Positions 1 to 5,318 are shown, counted from the stretch's first letter. The stretch: 9,861 bases of DNA from SIG636 sp045604285 (GCA_045604285.1 JAZUNS010000133.1:1-9861), one strand, 5' to 3'. The notes: generated by a model from the letters alone, not told the origin. Numbers and translations are program-made.

Positions 1-111
1 GCAGAGCTTAACATAAAGGAAAATACCCTTAAGTTCCACAACAAAAACATCTACGGTAAGTTAGGTGTTTCCTCCCGCAAGCAGCTTGTGGAGATTGCAA
101 AAGCTTTATAA
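1..111 (+). CDS. LuxR-type HTH regulator, C-terminal fragment
   Basis: Only the last 36 residues are in the window; the gene runs in from the left edge in frame 1 and stops with TAA at 109-111. The visible sequence includes TLKFHNKNIYGKLGVSSRKQ followed by LVEIAKAL. This matches the end of the LuxR/FixJ-type helix-turn-helix DNA-binding domain: the recognition helix TVKxHxxNIxxKLGVxSR, then the last helix. Such domains usually sit at the C-terminus of response regulators or larger ligand-binding regulators, so the protein probably binds DNA as a transcription factor. The sensory part lies outside the window, so the signal and targets cannot be given. A hairpin follows the stop after 6 nt. The next gene has its own promoter and is not obviously in the same operon. 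Confidence 0.85.
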   Translation, partial: AELNIKENTLKFHNKNIYGKLGVSSRKQLVEIAKAL

Positions 112-117
112 GAAGAT

Positions 118-138
118 AATGGCAGGCATCCTGCCATT
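118..138 (+). terminator. Hairpin after the LuxR-type gene, without its T-tract
   Basis: A perfect 9-bp stem (AATGGCAGG / CCTGCCATT) with loop CAT begins 6 nt after the LuxR-type stop codon. It is followed by ACACACCGC instead of a run of T. The same hairpin recurs at 363-383, where a T-rich tract follows. The simplest reading is the terminator stem of the upstream gene, cut off from its T-tract by the repeat at 141-362. Confidence 0.6.
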
Positions 139-140
139 AC

Positions 141-362
141 ACACCGCTGACAAAGGCACAGAGCACGAAAAGCATAAAAAAACAATTACAACAAAGTTGA
201 AAAGTAGGGAAATTTTCCCGACTTTTTTGCAATTCATCGTATTTTTCGTTCAAAACGAACCTCGGCTCACAGTACTTTTGTACAGTTTTCGCCTCGGTTC
301 GTTTCGTCTGCACTCCTTCTCAGCACTCTGCCAAGCTGATGACAAGTTTTGTCATCAGCTTG
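141..362 (-). repeat. Structured intergenic repeat, copy 1 (full length)
   Basis: This 222-bp element is the reverse complement of the element at 1988-2210, with which it aligns almost end to end with few differences; a shorter relative lies at 3961-4143. The minus strand is used as its reference direction so that all copies compare. In that direction it holds: a 12-bp end hairpin (333-344 with 350-361); an imperfect central palindrome around GTAC with arms CGAACC/GGTTCG (about 253-304); a second hairpin (200-211 with 215-226, one A-G mismatch); and the end motif CTTTGTCAGCGG (complement at about 146-157). It is flanked on both sides by the same 21-bp palindrome (118-138 and 363-383). With these flanks it fills the stretch between the LuxR-type stop and the nitroreductase promoter. 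No conserved protein is encoded. Confidence 0.85.
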
Positions 363-391
363 AATGGCAGGCATCCTGCCATTATTTTTGT
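363..391 (+). terminator. Rho-independent terminator
   Basis: Stem AATGGCAGG (363-371) pairs perfectly with CCTGCCATT (375-383), loop CAT, followed by ATTTTTGTTTT. It is a convincing intrinsic terminator for transcription arriving from the LuxR-type gene, and it insulates the nitroreductase promoter immediately downstream. Its hairpin is identical to the one at 118-138. Confidence 0.75.
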
Positions 392-404
392 TTTAAAATA
401 ACGA

Positions 405-433
405 TTGCCATAAAAACCGCAATATGCTATAAT
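405..433 (+). promoter_or_regulatory. Sigma-A promoter of the nitroreductase operon
   Basis: TTGCCA (405-410) and TATAAT (428-433) are separated by 17 nt, and TGC directly before the -10 gives an extended -10. Transcription would start near 440, leaving a leader of about 33 nt with the ribosome site CGGAGG at 461-466. Confidence 0.8.
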
Positions 434-472
434 TATGGGTGTCGCCGACAAGGCAAATTACGGAGGTATTAT

Positions 473-1006
473 ATGGATTTTACCAAGTTGATTACAGAAA
501 GGTATTCGGTAAGGAGCTTTAAGCCCTGCCATTTACCTCAAAACGTTATAGATACAATTATCGAAGCGGGACACAAGGCGCCCACGGGCTGTAATTATCA
601 GCCCCAACGGATACTTGTGCTTAATACGGATGATTCGATAAACAAATTGAGTAAATGCACCAAATGTCTGTTTGGAGCCCCCACCGCCATGCTTATTTGC
701 CACAACAAAGCCGAAAGCTGGAAAAGACCCTATGACGGCGCTTTGTCCTCCCCCGTGGATGCAGCTATAGTAACGACCCACATGATGCTTGCTGCCCATA
801 ACGAGGGTGTAGGCTGCTGCTGGGTAATGCATTTTGACCCTGCAGCTGTAAAAGAAGCCTTTAAGCTCCCTGAGGACGTTGAGCCCACTGCCCTATTGGT
901 TATGGGCTATCCGTCGGAGGATGCAAAGCCCCTTGAGATGCACTTTAAATACCGCCCCTTGGACGAGGTAGTATATTACGACAGCTTTGAGGAGGAAAGA
1001 ATATGA
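473..1006 (+). CDS. Small nitroreductase-family flavoprotein (177 aa)
   Basis: This is a single-domain nitroreductase-fold protein, expected to bind FMN and transfer electrons from NAD(P)H to an unknown substrate in the cytoplasm. The N-terminal motif TERYSVRSFK (about residues 8-17) is the family's phosphate-binding start. APTGCNYQPQ (about 36-45) is the usual flavin-contact segment. GVGCCWV in the second half matches the GxGxCW region. The length of 177 residues is normal for the short single-domain members. ATG at 473 is chosen because CGGAGG lies 7 nt upstream and homology starts there. An in-frame extension to 65 would run through the intergenic repeat and is not real. The stop overlaps the next gene's start as ATGA, so the two are translationally coupled. 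The substrate cannot be read from the sequence; members include nitroaromatic and quinone reductases. Confidence 0.88.
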   Translation: MDFTKLITERYSVRSFKPCHLPQNVIDTIIEAGHKAPTGCNYQPQRILVLNTDDSINKLSKCTKCLFGAPTAMLICHNKAESWKRPYDGALSSPVDAAIVTTHMMLAAHNEGVGCCWVMHFDPAAVKEAFKLPEDVEPTALLVMGYPSEDAKPLEMHFKYRPLDEVVYYDSFEEERI

Positions 1007-1950
1007 ACGTAGTTGTTTTGGACGCAGGCACCTTAGGGGATGACCTTAAGCTTAACGCACTGGAAGAGTTTGGCGCCGTAACCGTATACCAAAGCACCCC
1101 GCCCGAAGAGCTTGCAAGCAGACTAAGGGATGCGGAAATAGTGGTAGTAAACAAGGTTAAAATAGGTGAATCCGCCCTTGATTCGGCACCAAGGCTTAAG
1201 CTTATATGCGTTGCCGCTACGGGATATGACAATATTGACGTTGCGGCGTGCCGACAGCACGGCGTTGGCGTGTGCAACGTTGCAGGATATTCCACAGACA
1301 GCGTGGCACAAATTACTGTCGCAAGCGTTTTGTACCTTGCTTGCCGCTACGGAGAGTATGTGCCTTTTGTTAAGAATGGGCATTACAGCAGATCCAATGC
1401 TGCCAACAAGGTAGCGCCCCCCTTTTACGAGCTTAGAGGAAAAACCTGGGGCATTGTGGGCTACGGCAACATAGGCAAGCAGGTAGGCAATATAGCTGCC
1501 GCTTTCGGATGCAAGCTGCTTGTTTGCAAGCAAAGCCCCGTGGACGGTGTGGAATGCGTTGATATAGACACCCTTTGCAGAGAAGCGGATATTATAACCC
1601 TGCACACTCCTCTTACGGCAAGGACCAACAAGCTGATTGACCGCAACCGAATTGCTATTATGAAAAAGGGTGTAATAATAGTTAACGCAGCAAGGGGCGC
1701 CGTTGCCGACGAAGCCGCTTTGGCAGAAGCCTTGACAGAAGGACGTATAGGCGGCTTGGGAATTGACGTATACAGCACCGAGCCCATGCCCGAAAATCAC
1801 CCCTTTTATCCCCTGCGCAATATGCCCAACCTTTGCCTTACGCCTCACATGGCGTGGGCGGCGTACGAGGCACGCAACCGTTGCCTTTCAGAAATTTGCC
1901 AAAACATAAGAAGCTTTATAAAGGACGAAAAACGAAACCGAATAGACTGA
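1003..1950 (+). CDS. D-2-hydroxyacid dehydrogenase, glycerate dehydrogenase/hydroxypyruvate reductase type
   Basis: This 315-residue NAD(P)-dependent enzyme should reversibly reduce a 2-keto acid to the D-2-hydroxy acid; hydroxypyruvate to D-glycerate is the best guess. AATGYDNIDVAACRQHGVGV (71-90) and NVAGYSTDSVAQ (92-103) are typical of the glycerate dehydrogenase branch. GYGNIG (153-158) is the Rossmann dinucleotide motif. The catalytic triad appears intact: R231 in NAARGAVAD, E260 in DVYSTEP and H282 in LTPHMAWA. Length is normal for the family. It begins inside the stop codon of the nitroreductase (ATGA, 1003-1006), with GAGGAGGAAAG just upstream, so the two are co-translated. An acidic residue at the end of the second Rossmann strand would indicate NAD; I see K175-C-K instead, so cofactor preference stays open. 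Other 2-keto acids are possible substrates. Confidence 0.9.
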   Translation: MNVVVLDAGTLGDDLKLNALEEFGAVTVYQSTPPEELASRLRDAEIVVVNKVKIGESALDSAPRLKLICVAATGYDNIDVAACRQHGVGVCNVAGYSTDSVAQITVASVLYLACRYGEYVPFVKNGHYSRSNAANKVAPPFYELRGKTWGIVGYGNIGKQVGNIAAAFGCKLLVCKQSPVDGVECVDIDTLCREADIITLHTPLTARTNKLIDRNRIAIMKKGVIIVNAARGAVADEAALAEALTEGRIGGLGIDVYSTEPMPENHPFYPLRNMPNLCLTPHMAWAAYEARNRCLSEICQNIRSFIKDEKRNRID

Positions 1951-1958
1951 TACAAAAT

Positions 1959-1986
1959 AACGCCTCTCTTTTTTTAGAGAGGCGTT
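1959..1986 (+). terminator. Hairpin after the hydroxyacid dehydrogenase gene
   Basis: Perfect 11-bp stem (1959-1969 with 1976-1986, arms AACGCCTCTCT / AGAGAGGCGTT) whose six-base loop is all T. It starts 8 nt after the stop codon. The expected downstream T-tract is absent; the end hairpin of the intergenic repeat starts 1 nt later. It probably marks the operon end. Confidence 0.6.
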
Positions 1987-1987
1987 C

Positions 1988-2210
1988 AAGCTGATGACAA
2001 ACCCTGACATCAGCTTGGCAGAGTGCTGAGAAAGAGTGCAGACGAAACGAACCGAGGCGAAAACTGTACTAACGTACTGTGAGCCGAGGTTCGTTTTGAA
2101 CGAAAAAATACGATAAATTGCAGAAAAGTCGGGAAGCTTTCCCGACTTTTCAACTTTTTTTGTAATTGATTTTTTATATTTTTCGTGTTCTGTACCTTTG
2201 TCAGCGGTCT
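1988..2210 (+). repeat. Structured intergenic repeat, copy 2 (full length)
   Basis: A 223-bp element, inverted relative to copy 1 (141-362) and nearly identical in layout. The end hairpin is 1988-1996 with 2008-2016. A conserved stretch GGCAGAGTGCTGAGAA follows. The central palindrome has CCGAGG on both arms around CTGTACTAACGTAC (about 2045-2095). The second hairpin is perfect, with 13 bp (2123-2135 with 2139-2151) and a 3-nt loop. The end motif is CTTTGTCAGCGGTCT. It lies between two convergent genes and abuts a terminator-like hairpin on each side (1959-1986 and 2211-2250). Together these fill the whole 1951-2266 gap; no gene is seen there. Confidence 0.85.
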
Positions 2211-2250
2211 GAAAGCTTGTGAGAAGATTTCGTTCTTCTCACAAGCTTTC
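2211..2250 (-). terminator. Long hairpin after the beta-lactamase-like gene
   Basis: A perfect 16-bp stem (2211-2226 with 2235-2250) with an 8-nt loop lies 16 nt past the stop codon of the minus-strand gene at 2267. An A-rich stretch precedes it on that strand, as in an intrinsic terminator. Instead of a T-tract, the intergenic repeat follows directly at 2210. Read on the plus strand the stem is followed by TTTATTTG, so it might also work for rightward transcription. Confidence 0.6.
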
Positions 2251-2266
2251 TTTATTTGTCTTGTTA

Positions 2267-3046
2267 TTACCGACTTGCATACAGCTCGTAGGTCCCTCTC
2301 CTTATAAGGTCCTCCCACGGGTAAACGTCCGTGTCGTGACCGGCAAAGCAGATTACGAAGGGCTCTGTACCAAAAACGATGCCTACGTCGTTACTTAGAT
2401 CGTCATCCTCACCCGTTTTGTGGGCAATGGCTACAGCTTCGCCCAATTTGCCCCCAAGCTTATGGTTTATCTGTTGCTCTAACAGTACGTTTACGGCGTA
2501 TTTGCTTGCCTCCGGGCTGATAAATTCGCCACGGTAAAGGCTTTCTAAAAGCACGCCCAGCTCCTTGGGGCAAATGGTATTTTGTATGCCTGCGGCAGAA
2601 GCCTTGCTGTCAAACAAATAACGGCGTATTTTGGTTTTGCTAAGCCCCATCGAGGTAAAGCCGCTGTCTACCCCTTCAAGGGTACAATGGCGGATAAGCC
2701 TATTGGTGGCGGTGTTGTCACTTAAGCATATCATAAGTCGGCACAGGGTGGCTATATCCGTTTCTACAGCACCGGTAAACAAATTAAGCGCACCGCAGCT
2801 TGGCACCTTGTCGGCAGGCTCTGTAACTATTTTATCCTTAAGAGAAAGCTTGCCCTTTGACTGCAAATTTAGAACGTGAAGAAACAAAGGAAGCTTTATA
2901 ACGCTGGCGGCAAGGTAGGTTTCCTCTTCACCTACGCCGTACTCAAAGCCGGTGACCAGATTTTTGTAATAAAAGCCCAAATGCCCCGGCAGCGTCTTTA
3001 ATTCCCTTTTGATGTTTTCAAGCGCATGGCGCTCTTTTGTGTTCAT
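2267..3046 (-). CDS. Class A beta-lactamase-like serine hydrolase, no signal peptide
   Basis: Predicted member of the penicillin-binding-protein/beta-lactamase serine hydrolase fold. Visible motifs, numbered from ATG 3046, are SVIK (48-51; nucleophile Ser and Lys, the SxxK box), SDN (109-111) and KTG (210-212). Order and spacing fit class A enzymes. The omega-loop glutamate (ExxLN) of true class A beta-lactamases is not recognisable: the equivalent stretch reads about FDSKASAAGIQNTICPKE. There is no N-terminal signal peptide or lipobox; the start is polar. Both points argue against antibiotic resistance and favour a cytosolic esterase, amidase or peptidase role. ATG 3046 (259 aa) is chosen with AAGGGTG 6 nt upstream. 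GTG at 3055 adds three residues and is nearly as good. The gene is divergent from the zinc-ribbon gene and ends in a strong hairpin. Confidence 0.75.
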   Translation of the reverse strand: MNTKERHALENIKRELKTLPGHLGFYYKNLVTGFEYGVGEEETYLAASVIKLPLFLHVLNLQSKGKLSLKDKIVTEPADKVPSCGALNLFTGAVETDIATLCRLMICLSDNTATNRLIRHCTLEGVDSGFTSMGLSKTKIRRYLFDSKASAAGIQNTICPKELGVLLESLYRGEFISPEASKYAVNVLLEQQINHKLGGKLGEAVAIAHKTGEDDDLSNDVGIVFGTEPFVICFAGHDTDVYPWEDLIRRGTYELYASR

Positions 3047-3160
3047 ATTTTTCACCCTTAAACCTTTTTATACTTGAATACAAAGAGCGGCTCTTACAAA
3101 AACGCTGCCCCTTGTCATAAACTCTTTTCTTTTTTTGTGCGCAGAAAAAAGGCATATCTC

Positions 3161-3189
3161 TTGACGATATTAACGTATTATGCTATAAT
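3161..3189 (+). promoter_or_regulatory. Near-consensus sigma-A promoter of the zinc-ribbon membrane gene
   Basis: TTGACG (3161-3166), a 17-nt spacer and TATAAT (3184-3189), with TGC giving an extended -10. Start of transcription is expected near 3196, about 20 nt before the coding start, with GGAGG at 3206-3210. This should be a strong promoter. The -10 area is nearly the same as the one before the nitroreductase operon (TATGCTATAAT in both). Confidence 0.85.
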
Positions 3190-3216
3190 AGAGCATAAAA
3201 TTTTTGGAGGTACGTT

Positions 3217-3939
3217 ATGTATTGTGCAAAATGCGGTTCTTATACCGAAAACGAAGAGCTTTGCGCACAGTGTGCCGCAGAAGCTAACCCTATTCCCCAA
3301 GCGCCTGTCACCAAGGCTAAAAGCGCTTCCGCTTTTGATTTTAAAAAGCTTTTAAATCAATTCGACCTGTCTATGATTTTCAAGCTTGCAGTTCTTTTGG
3401 TGGCAATAGTTACTTTCCTTATGCAGTTTTCAAACCTTATAGCGGAAAGAAAGTCCGAGATCACTTCTACCGACTATAAGGAATACTATGAAGAACTTGA
3501 AGAAGACAAAGAAGAGCTTAGCGACAGTGACAGAATTAAGGACTACTTGAAAACCGACAGAAGCAGCATTTACGGTAACTCTGAATACACCGGCGAGCTT
3601 AACGAACGCAGAATCGGTTATGCTGAATACCTTTTGCAGTGGTCTTTCTTGGCATTTGCTTTGTATTTGGGTTGCTTCTTAGCTTCCTTGTACAAGAAGA
3701 ACGAAAAGGCTCTTCTTATATGCCAGGGCTTGTTCTTCAGCATTATGTTCATCGCTTTCATCATTGTATGGTTTGCAACCTTCACCGGCAAGTCTTATGA
3801 TGCATTAAGCTCTCTTGACCTGTACTACACCACCAACGTTGGCGTAACCTTTGCATGGTTTATCGGTTTCCTCTTCTCCTTTGTGGGTATTGCTGCTACA
3901 GCTCTTAACGCATTAAGCCTTAACAAAGCAGATAAATAA
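3217..3939 (+). CDS. Zinc-ribbon membrane protein of unknown function (240 aa)
   Basis: The protein opens with a short zinc ribbon: C3-x2-C6 and C16-x2-C19 within MYCAKCGSYTENEELCAQCA, typical of the small treble-clef ribbons at the start of many Firmicutes membrane proteins. A Pro/Ala/Lys linker follows (about 24-45). Four hydrophobic segments lie at about 52-74, 138-158, 165-189 and 208-232. Between the first two is a strongly acidic stretch (about 78-108, with EYYEELEEDKEELSDSD) predicted to be helical and soluble. By simple charge rules the ribbon is likely cytoplasmic. No enzyme motif is visible, so I give no function. Start: GGAGG lies 6 nt before ATG 3217, and the Cys motif begins at once. 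The gene appears monocistronic, with its own promoter and a facing convergent gene downstream. Confidence 0.8.
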   Translation: MYCAKCGSYTENEELCAQCAAEANPIPQAPVTKAKSASAFDFKKLLNQFDLSMIFKLAVLLVAIVTFLMQFSNLIAERKSEITSTDYKEYYEELEEDKEELSDSDRIKDYLKTDRSSIYGNSEYTGELNERRIGYAEYLLQWSFLAFALYLGCFLASLYKKNEKALLICQGLFFSIMFIAFIIVWFATFTGKSYDALSSLDLYYTTNVGVTFAWFIGFLFSFVGIAATALNALSLNKADK

Positions 3940-3960
3940 TTAATAAGCTTCAATTTAAAA

Positions 3961-4143
3961 GAACAGAGCACAGACAAGACGAACCGAGGCGAAAGCTGTA
4001 CAAGAGTACTGTAAGCCAAAGTTCGTTTTGAACGGAAAAACACAACATTTTGCAGAAAGTTCGGGGGTTTTGCCCCCGAACTTTCTTCTTTAATATTTGC
4101 TGTTTTTGTTCTTTTTCGTGCTATGCGCCTTTGTCAGCGGTCT
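3961..4143 (+). repeat. Structured intergenic repeat, copy 3 (lacks one end)
   Basis: About 183 bp in the same direction as copy 2 and clearly alignable, but more diverged. It keeps the core GACGAACCGAGGCGAAA, the loop region CTGTACAAGAGTACTGTAAGCC, GTTCGTTTTGAACG (one base changed after), the internal hairpin and the end CTTTGTCAGCGGTCT. The end hairpin and the GGCAGAGTGCTGAG segment seen in copies 1 and 2 are missing. It sits between convergent genes (zinc-ribbon and rubrerythrin). At the CAGCGGTCT end it lies 2 nt from the hairpin downstream of the rubrerythrin gene. Confidence 0.8.
4055..4085. terminator. Strong hairpin inside repeat copy 3
   Basis: A perfect 13-bp stem (4055-4067 with 4073-4085), GC-rich at its top, with a five-base loop TTTTG. 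On the plus strand it is followed by TTCTTTAATATT. It is well placed to stop transcription from either converging gene, so it may be the working terminator here, although it belongs to the repeat. Confidence 0.6.
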
Positions 4144-4145
4144 GC

Positions 4146-4166
4146 GGCAGAGCCTAAGGCTCTGTC
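4146..4166 (-). terminator. Hairpin after the rubrerythrin gene
   Basis: Nine base pairs (4146-4154 with 4158-4166, one G-T pair) around a TAA loop, arms GGCAGAGCC / GGCTCTGTC, 19 nt past the rubrerythrin stop. On the minus strand it is preceded by an A-run and followed not by T but by the repeat's AGACCGCTGAC end. On the plus strand CTTTTTATT follows it, so it could also terminate rightward transcription. Confidence 0.55.
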
Positions 4167-4185
4167 CTTTTTATTATGTACCTTA

Positions 4186-4734
4186 TTAACCGAAGTATCT
4201 CTTAAGCAGGCCTTCGAAGGCTTTGCCGTGGCGGGCTTCGTCACGTGCCATTTCGTGAACGGTATCGTGGATAGCGTCAAGGTTAAGCTCTTTTGCCATC
4301 TTTGCAAGCTCAAACTTACCCTGGGTTGCACCGTTTTCTGCTGCTACGCGCATTTCAAGATTCTTCTTGGTAGAGTCGGTAAGCTCTTCACCCAAAAGCT
4401 CTGCAAACTTAGCGGCGTGTTCTGCTTCTTCAAAAGCTGCCTTTTCCCAGTAAAGAGCGATTTCGGGATAGCCTTCTCTTGCCGCAACTCTTGCCATTGC
4501 AAGGTACATACCTACCTCAGAGCATTCGCCCATGAAGTTTGCACGAAGACCTTCCTTGATTGCTTCGGGAGCGTCCTTAGCTACGCCAAGGATATGCTCT
4601 GCTGCCCAGGACATCTTATCAGCTACTACTTCTTCAAACTTGTCATCACCGGTAACACGGCAACGGGGGCACATTTCGGGAATGTGATCGGAATTGATGA
4701 TTTCTCCACATACTTTGCATCTGTACTGTTTCAT
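4186..4734 (-). CDS. Reverse rubrerythrin (N-terminal rubredoxin-like domain plus diiron domain)
   Basis: This 182-residue protein should reduce hydrogen peroxide to water in the cytoplasm, as rubrerythrins do in anaerobes. The rubredoxin-like iron site is at the N-terminus (C6-x2-C9 and C22-x2-C25, in YRCKVCG and EMCPRC). The four-helix diiron domain comes after it; this reversed order is known from clostridial oxygen-defence proteins. Likely diiron ligands are E70 in FMGECSE, E103 and H106 in FEEAEH, E133 in AAENGA, and E166 and H169 in DEARH. ATG 4734 is chosen: TTGGAGGAAAAAACAATG places GGAGG 8 nt before it. The longer reading from TTG 4749 would start inside the ribosome site. It lies 24 nt after the Rrf2 regulator with no promoter or terminator seen between them, so the two form an operon. 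Confidence 0.92.
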   Translation of the reverse strand: MKQYRCKVCGEIINSDHIPEMCPRCRVTGDDKFEEVVADKMSWAAEHILGVAKDAPEAIKEGLRANFMGECSEVGMYLAMARVAAREGYPEIALYWEKAAFEEAEHAAKFAELLGEELTDSTKKNLEMRVAAENGATQGKFELAKMAKELNLDAIHDTVHEMARDEARHGKAFEGLLKRYFG

Positions 4735-4758
4735 TGTTTTTTCCTCCAATAAGTTGAT

Positions 4759-5199
4759 TTATATTAATTTATTTAAAAGCGCTTCAACGGGGATTTGGGT
4801 ATCTACCATATCCAATATAGTAATGCCTTCAAGGCTTTGAACTATCTTTTGGTTAAGGCGGCTGAATACGTTGTGAAACCTGCAGGCAGCTTTGTTTGCG
4901 TTATGGGAACACACGTATTCATCACACAGGCAATGCCTTATAAGTATTTCGCCGTCGATTGCCTCAATAACCTGCTTAAGGCTAAGCTCGTTAGCCGGGA
5001 TAGCTAAGCTGTAGCCGCCGGTTACGCCCCTTGTGGATTTTACAACCCCCTTAAGTGCCAGCTTGCGCAATATTTTCATGGCGAAGCGGGACGGGGTGTG
5101 GACGGTATCGGCTATTTGCGGTGCGCCGACGGGAGTATTACTAAGCGCCAAAACGCTTGTTATTCTTAAGGCGTAGTCAGCCTCTTGAGTAATTCTCAT
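4759..5199 (-). CDS. Rrf2-family transcriptional regulator with Cys cluster
   Basis: A 146-residue winged-helix regulator. MRITQEADYALRI at the N-terminus and RKLALKGVVKSTRGVTGGYS (about 45-64, recognition helix and wing) are the Rrf2/IscR/NsrR signature. The C-terminal half holds C90, C92, C97 and C106 (in HCLCDEYVC and AACRFH), with H109 nearby. Such a cluster commonly carries an Fe-S centre that responds to oxidants, NO or iron-sulfur status. The protein therefore probably senses redox stress and controls DNA binding; the exact signal cannot be told. It leads an operon with reverse rubrerythrin. An inverted repeat over its own -10 suggests self-repression. The ATG at 5199 has AGGAGGG (5204-5210) close upstream. 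Length is normal for the family. Confidence 0.9.
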   Translation of the reverse strand: MRITQEADYALRITSVLALSNTPVGAPQIADTVHTPSRFAMKILRKLALKGVVKSTRGVTGGYSLAIPANELSLKQVIEAIDGEILIRHCLCDEYVCSHNANKAACRFHNVFSRLNQKIVQSLEGITILDMVDTQIPVEALLNKLI

Positions 5200-5224
5200 G
5201 GCGCCCTCCTAAACACTACCTTTT

Positions 5225-5265
5225 TGGTGTGATTTGATTATACACCATTCCTCTTCCCTTGTCAA
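5225..5265 (-). promoter_or_regulatory. Promoter and overlapping palindromic operator of the Rrf2-rubrerythrin operon
   Basis: On the minus strand a consensus TTGACA (5265-5260), a 17-nt spacer and TATAAT (5242-5237) form a textbook sigma-A promoter. A perfect inverted repeat, TGGTGT (5225-5230) and ACACCA (5242-5247), 11 nt apart and spanning 23 bp, covers the -10 box. A protein bound there would block polymerase. The obvious candidate is the Rrf2 regulator encoded directly downstream. The promoter assignment is firm; the operator assignment is inference. Confidence 0.8.
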
Positions 5266-5284
5266 TACCTTTTTTGTATTTTTT

Positions 5285-5318
5285 AAAAAAATTTTTCGGC
5301 GGGCTTTTGCCCGCCGAA
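5285..5318 (-). terminator. Rho-independent terminator of the dockerin-protein gene
   Basis: A perfect 10-bp GC-rich stem (5295-5304 with 5309-5318, arms TTCGGCGGGC / GCCCGCCGAA) with a 4-nt loop lies 11 nt past the stop. On the minus strand it is followed by AAA and then seven T. Confidence 0.85.

Noticed and set aside
141..362. Group II intron or transposase-bearing insertion sequence as the identity of the repeat
   Set aside because: The element is only about 222 bp, holds no reverse transcriptase or transposase, shows no recognisable intron domain V, and I found no convincing terminal inverted repeats.
65..472. Long in-frame extension of the nitroreductase
   Set aside because: It translates through the repeat, the terminator and the promoter. 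The family start and a good GGAGG site are at 473.
1123..1848. 241-residue minus-strand open frame
   Set aside because: It is antisense to the hydroxyacid dehydrogenase, whose catalytic motifs are intact.
2010..2318. Open frame on the minus strand through repeat copy 2, sharing KLKSRE and FPTFLQFIVFF with a frame in copy 1
   Set aside because: Similarity stops after IVFF, where a one-base length difference shifts the frame. Copy 3 does not keep the peptide either, so the frame is a by-product of DNA similarity.
4123..4752. 209-residue plus-strand open frame opposite rubrerythrin
   Set aside because: It is the complement of a firmly identified gene, is rich in Cys and Phe from reversed codons, and has no ribosome site.
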